A stretch of 64,000 nucleotides of DNA from positions 926,501-990,500 of the forward strand of contig CAJHZI010000564.1 in assembly GCA_905160935.1 (NCBI GenBank). Reading direction: 5' to 3'. Shown here one piece after another: positions 1-10,600 of this stretch (positions are counted from its first letter, which is position 1; every line of letters begins with the position of its first letter). Origin of the DNA: Enchytraeus crypticus (Eukaryota; Annelida; Clitellata; Enchytraeida; Enchytraeidae). The notes beneath the pieces were generated by a model, which saw nothing but the letters and a program-made list of their open reading frames with translations, had not been told where the DNA came from and searched no databases. A program made the position numbers and the translations under genes.

Positions 1-244
1 AACTCGTGACTTAATCTTACCTTCTACACACGTAATAATTTTAATATTCCAACATTGCGGCTGCATTTATCGGAAAGTTACGATTCTAATTCGCATATTA
101 ACAAAGACAATTGTGTTGTAACAATTGTATTAGTTTTGCAATTATTCGAGATTTAAATATTACGTAAACTGAGCATATCTTGAAAATGAGACTTAACGCA
201 ACGAAGCAGTAATACATGTTTACTAGAGAAGCATATATATAAAA

Positions 245-1109
245 TATCAACATGGTTGATCATTTCGCTATTGATTGTTTTATTATATTGATTTAAATGA
301 TATTCAATGTAGGTTGGTATATATAATAGCTACCAATGTATGTTTGTTAATATTTTATCGTTATTTTGAAATAAATATAGTATGTAAGTTAGACTTTTCA
401 TTAAATTAAAGCGTAGATGTACAGTATATTTAGAAAGAATGGGTAAATGTTAAAAGTGAAGAATTTCTATAAGCTAAATTCTTCTAGTGTGATAGCGATT
501 AGAAATTTAAAGATAAACTTTTAACTGTGAGCCATCAAGATTTCGTTGTTGCATTGATCTAGGAATCTTCGTCTTGGGTAGTTCAGATTTCTGAGATAAC
601 GATTTATTCTGTAACAGAAGTTCCTAATGTAAAACTTCGTTGCTAGATAATACAATATTTCGTGTTAATTTACCCATATACAATTTGGTTCATTATTGAC
701 ATTTCTTAAAATTGTAGTATAACTCATATTTCACCATCTTGTAGCATTTTATTGTTAATCATCGTTTATAAAAGATATATATTCTATTTTTGTCTAATAT
801 TTGCTTAATTTACTGCTCAGAATTTTGGTTCATTCTAAGTATATAATTAAGAAAAGAAGGCCAAGCAGTTGCAATATTTTAAGCGAATTGAGTATCTTCG
901 TTTTAACCGACCAGCCTAGACCTTTAGTAGAAAGTCAAACTATCATTAGGAGTAATAAATCCGCTAGATAGAAGTACAAAAATTGGGACTATTCTATCAA
1001 AATCAAGTTTCAACCAAACTAGACAAGTAGGCTGCCAACCTACATTGAATATCATTTAAATTAATATAATAAAACACTCAATAGCGAAATGATCAACCAT
1101 GTTGATATC
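245..1109. repeat. Inverted repeat pair (arms 245-317 and 1036-1109)
   Basis: The left arm, beginning ATCAACATGGTTGATCATTT, reappears as a near-perfect reverse complement at 1036-1109. About 720 bp of unrelated AT-rich DNA lies between. The outer half of the arm is the SINE-C 3' end. The inner half (AATGATATTCAATGTAGGTT) is not part of other SINE-C copies, so this is an inverted duplication of one locus rather than two independent insertions. Confidence 0.75.
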
Positions 1110-1200
1110 TACAACTTTAATACCACGTGTTTAAACAGTTAGGCGAATCCATTTACCGTGTAACCAGTCTTAAGATTTAAGAATATCCGAGAATTTAAGG
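1076..1200 (-). mobile_element. SINE-C fragment
   Basis: Reverse-orientation 3' part of SINE-C: ATGATCAACCATGTTGATAT, then TTACCGTGTAACCAGTC. The Pol III box region is missing. Confidence 0.6.
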
Positions 1201-1362
1201 GTTCAAGGGAAAACGACGGCGATGATTAGGATGATTATGACGATAATAATGATAATATAGTGATTTGCAATAAATATAAAATTTAAAAGTTATTAGAGAC
1301 TAATTCATAGCTCTTTCTCTTGTTTGGGATAAAGATTTGGTTCAGTATAAAGTTATATCGGT

Positions 1363-1419
1363 TTATTCAGCGCCTTGCGAGGGATCTGGTTTGAGCAAGT
1401 TCACTAGTAGTAGGTGATC
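1363..1419 (-). CDS. Probable last exon of the LOTUS-RRM-Tudor gene
   Basis: After a TTTACAG acceptor, 18 codons (DHLLLVNLLKPDPSQGAE) precede TAA. Joined to exon 8 this gives KMLRYEDHLLLVNLL, a plausible final strand pair of an extended Tudor fold. It makes the total coding length an exact multiple of three. AATAAA overlaps the stop codon and could serve as a polyadenylation signal. Confidence 0.5.
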   Translation of the reverse strand, partial: DHLLLVNLLKPDPSQGAE

Positions 1420-1536
1420 CTGTAAATATACAACAATAAATTAAGATATTAAGATGAAGAAGCTTTAAAAAGTTAAATTTAAAAAAAGTAAAAGTAAAAT
1501 AAAAGTTAAATATCTATACATATCATAACAATTTAA

Positions 1537-1603
<67 letters not shown>

Positions 1604-4600
1604 TCAAAATAGCTCAGTCTCTTTGAAATCAGGTTGAGCATGTATGATAAGATATGCAGACACTTGAGAACACCAGAGTGGCGTGATGATCATAGTAAAA
1701 CTGAACTGAACTAGTAATAGGGGCGAGGGACGTGAAGATAGAAGAGGTTCCACTGTAAATAAGCCCCCCAAGAAATTATTTTCAGTACTAGTCTATACGA
1801 CTGAACTTGTGGTTGACAATAGCAGTTTCAAGGAAATCATTTATTGTCCTTTGATGATGAAATAATTATTTACATGTTAGGATTCGAATAATAAAATGTT
1901 AATTATTTATGATTAATTATAATTAATAGATTGCAGTTATTTCTATTTAAGCAAAATATATTCTAAATGGAAGGTTTTTTAAAATATGCAACAAAGAACG
2001 CATTAACAAGGAACGCAGTGCTACCACTTAACGGTTTTTCAATCATAACAACGAACGAATGGTGAGTATAACAATTAGAGTAAGCCCGTGACAAAGATTG
2101 TCGGTTTACTTAAAATAGAGCATAAATTTTAAAACGGAATAAGTTTGAATAGAAAATGCCACGAAAACAATTAAGAACTCCTTATAAAAACCAACCTCAT
2201 ATCGTAACATTTTTACTTTTATTCGCTCGTTTACCACAGCTTCAGTGCGTAGATCTGCATTTCCTAGTAAAATGAACAATGATACACAATACAAAATTGT
2301 AATAATAGGCACTACTACAGTAATTAAGAGAATTACAAAGTGGACTTTTCAGACACTAAATAGTTATCCAATTCCATCAGTATGTAGCTTGTCCAAATAA
2401 TAACCGAGGTTCACGCCAGAAACGAAGCGATACGAGATTTTGCAAAAATTAGATCTATTAGGTTTCCGTGTAAGTTGTGTAAAACTGTGAATCGTGCGAT
2501 AATATTGGTCATCAACATCTTCATCCCTTACATCCCACTTTAGCTAGGATCGGGATACAAATAGACCCTTTTCCATTCGCTTTAGAAAATATTGTAGCAA
2601 TTTCTAGAGCCTAGTCACTTAACCGAATGTCCTTTGGCACGTTGGTTTGGATCTTAGTGTTTTGTCGCTTTCTACGACACTTGCATTCCACATTTGGTCT
2701 ATTCTTCAGCAATCCGGACAAAAAACGGATAAAACTGCGGTAATATTGGTTAAGAGTTGCTTTGTTTTTTAATATGAAGCAATTTACAGCATTTGTTAAA
2801 CTTTAAAACGGCGATGGGCAAGTGTATATCGTATCATTGAATATCATCTTTAGGCTGGCCGGTGGCTTGTTTCAAAGTTGTTCGACAGCGGATCAGTAGG
2901 TTCAGGGTTCAAATCCAGTGCTCATCCCGTTCTGACATGCCATTCAAGAAGGATACTGACGTTTATATTGGTTTTGGCTATTTAGATGTACAAAGAATGT
3001 TTAGCGCAACTACAGCTATAGTCTTTTTAAATATTCTTATCAAATGTAATCATACTTTTTTCACGTTACACAAACTCTTTATACGAAGATTAAAGAGCAA
3101 TTCAAAAATTACTAATAAACTGTTATACCTAAATAACAAGAGTGTACTTGACTATTTTTAAATTAATAAACATACACTGACTCAAGCAAAGTTAACCTGT
3201 TCGGTGGAAGTGTTGATTTTTAAATTGCGTAACAATTATACGATCTCCCGGACTCATAGAATGGTTGAATCTATCCTTCGGTATCTTTGATATACTGGAA
3301 ACAAGGACACATAAAAGCTACAAAAAAGTTATAGCCAAGGACAAAGATTAACTTTAGTTTCCAGCTCGATTGCAAGTCAGTGACAGGGAGATAACTACAT
3401 TTAAACAATGCATCTTCTCATCCGCTATCGAACAAGTTACCAACAAGCTACCGGCTCAGCCATCTCAGCTTTAAAATATTAAACTTAGTAGAACATCATA
3501 CCGACGACTTTGAGAGCGGTCACTGATGGAGCAATCGACCAGACATCTGTCGGTAGTGGGATGAGGTGATTGCTATCCACCCATACGACGTTACCATAAT
3601 CTACGAAAAACACAAGACGTTTTGAACCCAGTCTCTTGGCGATCCAGACTCTGAAACATAAACATATAGGTGCGCATATACATGTATATGTAGATCCTGG
3701 GGCGAATTGAACCCTCGTGGGTTCGAATCCCAGCCGCGCAGATCTAAGAGTAAATCTCGGACATTCACTGGACTGGTTTTACGGAAAATGGACTAATTGC
3801 CTAACGGATTTAACAAGTGATATTAAAAGTGATAGATATCAACATTGTTGATCATTTCACTATAATGCGTGTTTATAGACAACTTAGGTAATATACATGT
3901 ATCTATTTTTTTTATTGTCGTCATAATCAGAATGGAGGAAAACAAAAATTGTAAAATATCGAAACCAAAAATCAATGCTAACATTACACACAATAGTAAG
4001 AATATCAGTATAAACCACCAACAGTTAGATAAATAAAAACGTAGCAATAAGTCGTCATAAACGTTCACTTCAACGACATGCGAGGTCTCCTAGGAGATAA
4101 ACAGTACGGTTACGTTAAAGCCAATCGTGTTCATAATATAATTTACATAATTGAAACTAAGCCACACTACACCGACTTGCAAAGGACTTGCATAAAAAGT
4201 GCATAGCTTGACAGTAAGATATATTATTCGATATCACTATACAGTAGTTAAAAGGTAAATTAAATGACTTGTAAAGGTGATCAAAGTTAGCGACTGTTCA
4301 TCTCATTGTCATATATTTTAGAGCACCGTTTCTGTACAGAGTAAGAAAAAATAGCAATGGCTGTAGCTTCTCGAATATAGAATGAATTCCTGAATTTGAA
4401 ATTTCATGAGTTCACGTGTCTCCGTATTACAGTTAGTATAAGCTATGGAGACAAAAATTTGTTAACTTTCGCCAATTCATATTCACTATTTATCCATGGC
4501 ACAATTTACTGTATATGAGATTTTCATCGATTAAGAAACCTCAAACGTTTTGAGCGTCGTCATTATCTTTAGTACTCATTGCTCGATGTTGTCCTGCAGG

Positions 4601-7600
4601 TAGAAGCATACTGATTATGTTTGTTGTTGTTGTTACTGAAATACCTGCTCAGTTCACCCTGAAAGAAAACTCCCGCTCTTTTATACTCCTGCTCTACATC
4701 AGCTCCCCCAGGTGACTGGATGTCCTTCAGGGTCACAGCATGGGAGCTCAGCTTATCAAACGTGCGGCCGAAGTCACTCTCACTCTACAAGTAAAAACAT
4801 TCTACTTTATCCATCCTACTTTGATCCATATTGTATTTTGCATACTGCAACTACATGCATATGTTAATCGAAATTAATTACTATAAATAATATGAAAATT
4901 AATACACTGACAATGTTCATTTTACATATAATGAAACAGATTGCAAAATAGGAGTAGAACATGTTAAAATGGGTACCCTTAAACGTTATTTAGAGCCATA
5001 GCATTAAGTTTTGATAGAATCTTAAACTGATTTATATTTGCTAATGTAGAGATTGAATTGCCACCTACTTTACAGATGGCTTCCTGCGAGAGAAGCAGGA
5101 GGCCATAATTTTAAATCTCAGCCAGACCGTATCTTATAGAATCTCTTGTGATATGGATACAGGCGTTAAACTTAGCTTTATATCTAATATAAGAATTTAT
5201 GTCATATTAATAAAAATGGCGAAGTAGCAGTAACTTAAAAGCGTTCTATAAACCTCTTCATCGATTACAGCCCATAAATGTTGCCCATCATTGCAGACAT
5301 AAGTCACAAGTATCTCCAGCTCACACTTCTCTAATTTCTTTCCTGGATTTATCTCTAAATTGCAGCATTCTTTCATCATTTGACCATATACTCCATTCCT
5401 CGTCACATATAAATCATCCTCAATCAAATCGCTGGCGTCATGTTTTCTGGAGGAACTGCTGGTTGATGTTGAACACCTATCGATACTCGAAATTTCAGTT
5501 TTTTCATTTAGCGAATTTTCACATTCAACCTTATCGACACATTCCTTAATCAAAGAACCCATAGCACTGACTTGAGAACCTTTCAACACATCATTTCTCG
5601 ACGATGAAGACCTTTCCACTTCGCCGGGTGATTCCTGTAATCTCTTACGTTTTTTTGCCTCTGATCGGGCCTGGTCAAGAATACTGAGTAAGTTTATTCT
5701 GCTACGTCCACTGACCTGTGCACCTTTCACTGCATCGTTTTTCGATGACGAAGACTTTCCCACTTCATTTGAAGAAGATTCCAGATTAGAATCCTGACTG
5801 TAATCAGAACCCGGAGGAGAAATCCCGTCAGATCCATCGATGGACTTCTCATTATGCACAACATTTGTATGATTGGTGTCTGTTGTGGATCTTTGGCAGC
5901 TAGGAGGTACTCCTCTAGAGCTTATATTTGAATAAAGTCTTTCAGTAGAGTCGATGACATGAGAACGCAAATTACTCTGGAATTTGTCTTCTCTGTCTGA
6001 ATTTTCGGCAGAACATGGAGGTATTGCATCATTCAAATTGCTGTTTGCTATTAATTTTTTGGGATGTTTTAGCAAAGCCAACGATGTATTTTGAGATGTT
6101 TCCTTCATATCATAATCGGATGAACTTCCTGATGGTTCATTTACAGTGCGATTAAAATTTGTTCCAATTAAACTCTGAATTATTAAGTCGATATTAAAAA
6201 AACCACAGTAATCTTTAAGTAGTTTTACATTAGGTATAGTTGCGGCAGCGCTTTCATCAAGAATACCTTCACATCTCGAATATACAACTTCGCGTCTGTT
6301 TAGAAATTTAATATAATGACTTTTCCTTCTCTTTCGTGCTCTCGTAGTCTCACTCATTAAGAGTTCGGGTCTTTCAAATTTCATTGAATGCTCATACCGG
6401 CAATATTTCTGGTCTCTGTCACTTTTCGAAAACCAGTCTCGATAGGGTTTCTGATGATTTAACTGCAATCCAGAAAAACCTGCGCTACATCCACCAATCA
6501 CTGCCTTGTCGGTCTCAGCCATATTAACTTCTTTTAAAAAGCCACTGGAAAAATTTGACGGAAGCTTTTTTTCCTCTGTTTCTCTTCCACTCCTCAACAC
6601 TTTTAAGGAATTAAGATCTTGACTATCTTTGATCTCGCTCGTATTCTGAATGCCACTTAGTGATGCCTCTCGAGTGATTGTGTCAGATAATACAGGCTCT
6701 TCGTCGTAGATAAAGCTTTTACTCTGTTGGACATTAAATTGGGAACCCATTGTTTGACTGCATGAAGATGATGATAGTTTAGAAGGTCGATCCCATTTGT
6801 CTTCGCTACTTGATTCAGAGCGCTTAAACGCCTGACAGCTATATCTGCCTCCGAGATTAGACTGTAGGCCTACATCTGATCCAGTACTGCACATAATTTG
6901 ATCAACATTTGAATTATTTCTCAAATCTTTGAGGAGTTGCATAATACTTTTTCTTATGGGTGAAGCATTAGAAGATGGAGTAGCAATACCATTCTGTTTC
7001 ATTTGATCCTTTTCACCTTCAACTTTCTTTCCCTCATTATTGTCGTTGAAAATTTGGCTTCTACTAATATCTGAAGTACTTTGAGACTTTGTATGCGGGG
7101 ACCCATCATGATCAGTTTTGTTAAGTTCTCGAGTTATAAAGGTTTGATGATGAGGATTTTGTTTAAGTAACTGATCGCTGCGACGAACATCACTTTCGCG
7201 ATTAAGTAGGTCATAGTTTGAAAAATTATAGTCAGGATCCTTTGTGAACTCCTTCTCTGAATTTTTCGCAGCAGGCAATTTTGAATGAGAATCACTTTCC
7301 ATGTTTTGATTTCCCGACATTTCGTTACGCAAAATTGCCTTTAGCTTTTCAGACGTCACAGCGCTGGCGACAGGAGTTCCAGAAAAATGAGCTGGATGAG
7401 AATTTTTAAGCGACGTATTAGGAATCAGGGGACTTACACTCTCATTTCTTGTCATTTCGCTTTCAGGATTCGAGTTGGCTTCAGCTCTAGGATTTGGTTG
7501 TAACTTGGGAGGTTTTGTTTGTCTAGCTTCTCCATTAGGTTCCTCTACTGTAATTGGATTTGGTTGTCGAAGGCATGAAGCCTTTGAATCAGGCTTGATC

Positions 7601-10600
7601 TGCTTAGCATTACCTCCATCAGCCTGTTTCCACCAGCTGAAGTCATCGTCGGATGAACTGGAGGAGAATTTGTGAGATTTCCGACTGAACAGCGTTGCCC
7701 CCTTCCTAGTAAAATCTGCAAAATAAGAAAGTCAAGCAAGCAATGCAAAGAGTCAGTTGAATTAATGTTAGAATCGATCTGTGATCCAGGAGGTCACAGA
7801 CTATGAGCATGCACATCATGATATATAGCAATACTTTCAAATATAATAAATACTGTTATTACTACATTTATGCCTAATTTGTAGAAAGGTTCAGTAAAAA
7901 CAAATTGCATGTAATGACGCGTACCAGTGTTGGTTGGAGGACTTGGACAGAGTTGATTTATTCCATAATCCGTGTATTTTTTGTAGGCTTCTGAGTTCTT
8001 AGCGAAGGAAACGCTGATGCACTCTCCTCTAAATTCGTTTATTGAAGAAAACGCTGCCACGGCATTGTTGAAATTTCTAAAGCTGGCGAAAGCGTACGGT
8101 CTGAAAATTAGAAGAATTAAAAAATTAATTACAAAAACACTTTTCGAGGGTCGACACATTGCAATGCCGCTTCTCGTGGACGTGAAAGACCGGATCCGAG
8201 ATCTTTCAAAAGCTGAGTAGCAAAAGAAAAATTTGTTTTTACACTACAATGAATGATTTTTTTTCAAAAGCGCATAAGAAGCATACCCAGTATTTAGGCT
8301 TACACCTACATGTATATTATACGTTATACAAAACACATTAAACGCTGAAAAGTGGGCCAGCTATCAGCATGTTAATTATGACACAGAGACCAAAACATTA
8401 GTTTAGCTCTCAATCAGTAAATAAGCATCAGATGCCTTTCCACTTATATACTGTATGTATTCCGTAATACATGACACTAGGGTCGAAAATAGAAAATATG
8501 TTTTTTCTTTGATAGTTGACCTTCTGTCCATTCATACAGATTGGTAAAAATAAGAGTTATAAATATGAATAATTTTCTAACCGATACATATATCGCATTC
8601 AATTATTTATATTAATAAATCTTTTTTAGATGCAGCGAAAGAGAGTTCCTCCGGGGTATTCGTGATTCCGCACTTTGTGACCGAGGCCAATCTCAAATAA
8701 TGAAATATATCATTGAGGAGTGACCTCTAACCTGCCTGCCGGGTGGTCTGTCTACGTTAAGACGCCTTACAAGTGAAGCAGTTACCCGGATTAACGCATT
8801 CGCTAAAGAAATAATATATTTTCCGTTTAAGAAATTGTAATAATTAGTCGAATTAAACAAGAAACGAACTATTAGTAACTTACGATCTGCGCTTGGATAT
8901 TTTCAAACGAACTTGAGTGCAATGATGCGCCGCTAATATTGCGTCCATTAGTTCTTCCTAAAGTAAGCATCAATATTAGTATTATATGCAGTGTATATAG
9001 AAAATAAAGTTACAATTACACTGTAAGTACTCTTAGTACTAAGCAATACTAACTACAACAATTCTCTTACTGCAATTCAAAACCGCTTATATTTCAAATA
9101 ATTAAAGTTTTATTATCAGTTTTTATTATTAGGCAATTGGCTTAGGTTTTTTAACGATTATCAGTGCCTTTATCAAGCTTTATTTTACAGACATATTATT
9201 GAAAATAAATGGAGTAAATCTCAGAAAGTTTGCAGTTAATTAATAAAAAATACAGGTAGAGTTTGAAATATCATTTCAGTTCTGAATATGACATGACAGA
9301 TGAAAGAGCCTAAGTCTTAAGAAATAGTGAGGCACCGACGACATGCACAATTACATGCAAGCTACGTGAGTAAGTCTTACCTCAGTGGTGCCATCTGGTA
9401 GGCCGGACAAGAAAAGATCATAGCGTCGAGTTATCCAATTCTTCTTTTCCTCTGTTGGTTTTTTGTCGGAGATATTCCTTGTGTGGTCATTTGCCTTTCT
9501 CGACTTAACAGTACCATCAGTCATATACCCTCCGGTGTCTCTAGAGTAACCTAAATTGGATCTCCCTTCGTGTCCTCTATCTGCAGGTGATACACTTCTT
9601 AAACGTCTCTCTCTTAATTCAAAGATTCTTTTGTCAAGGCTCCTGTCGCATACAGCTTTGCTCTTCACAGCAATATCTACAGGTGAATATGATGATGTAA
9701 CGTTTTCTTTCAATCTCTTAACTTCGCCAGGTAAACTTCGTTTGGATTTAGCTCCGCTCCCATTATCATCAGAAAAATCCGAGATTCGTTCGTTTTTTCG
9801 TCTCTCATTGTAAGCTACAGATTGATAGGAAAGATCTCGATCAAATTCTTTTCCAGCCTCAACTGAAGTGGAAGCAGGACGTCCTCCACCCATATGGAAT
9901 CTTCTGGTACCCTCTTCTTCAAAGTCACTCAACTCCGATTCGATGTCACTGGAGCCTGAGAATCTTCCTTTCTCGAATTTTCTCTGGTATGCAGAACTCC
10001 TAATATCGTTTCTAATGTCAGTTGATTCCCTGCTTGATTTTAGAGATTCTTGATCTCTACTCTGCGCCAATCTCGCTGCAGATAGATCACGAATTGTTTT
10101 TATATCTGGACAAAATGGATGATCCTCAGGAGCTTTGTCTGCTCGAGATTTGCCGGAAGGATTGGAAAATTTTAAGTCAGATCCACTGCAGTGGAAGCCT
10201 TTACTTGTCACCATTTCACTTCGTCCAGTTGTACGGTTTTGTAGTCCTCTATTCTGTCCGGTCGTATCTTCTACAGCTGCAGGTCTTGGCTGCGTTGATG
10301 GTTTGTGATTTTGTAAAGGGTTGTCAGCTAGATAGACCCACACAAGACCCAGTTTTCCTTTTGTTTCTAATCTGAAATCAAAATCCTCCAAAAACTTTAT
10401 TAAGCATTAACATTTTTTAGAGCAAACAAATGTTACCATTTTGAATACCTATTTAGGTAGTCAGCATGATGGACTGTTCTAACAATAGTGAGCAGTATTT
10501 CATAGTACTAGATATCATCATTGCTAGCAGTATCATTTTAATTGCTGTGTTTATAACCTTAGTATTATTATTATTCTTACTGACCTGGACTCTTTTTAGG

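Larger units (their letters stand above)
1..1362. other. Region downstream of the LOTUS-RRM-Tudor gene
   Basis: AT-rich, with no convincing gene. It contains two arms of a 73-bp inverted repeat (about 245-317 and 1036-1109), the second joined to SINE-C sequence. The rest is low-complexity AT sequence. Confidence 0.6.

Noticed and set aside
552-640. Short minus-strand exon-like piece KSELPKTKIPRSMQQRNLDG
   Set aside because: Good acceptor but no similarity, and the gene already closes at 1363.
1723-1770. Alternative last exon of the LOTUS-RRM-Tudor gene after the TTTACAG acceptor near 1758
   Set aside because: Open in phase 1, but the sequence is leucine-rich without Tudor-like pattern; the 2254/1419 pair fits better.
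5197-5253. Reading exon 5 of the LOTUS-RRM-Tudor gene to its in-frame stop (…LSYCYFAIFINMT)
   Set aside because: A GTTTAT donor at 5253 keeps phase 0 into a real Tudor exon at 4784; reading on would cut the Tudor domain.
7475-8220. Plus-strand and alternative frames over exons 4 and 5 of the LOTUS-RRM-Tudor gene
   Set aside because: Antisense or out-of-phase shadows of coding exons; no domain similarity.
9556-10375. Plus-strand frames over exon 2 of the LOTUS-RRM-Tudor gene
   Set aside because: Antisense shadows; the minus frame has domain and splice support.
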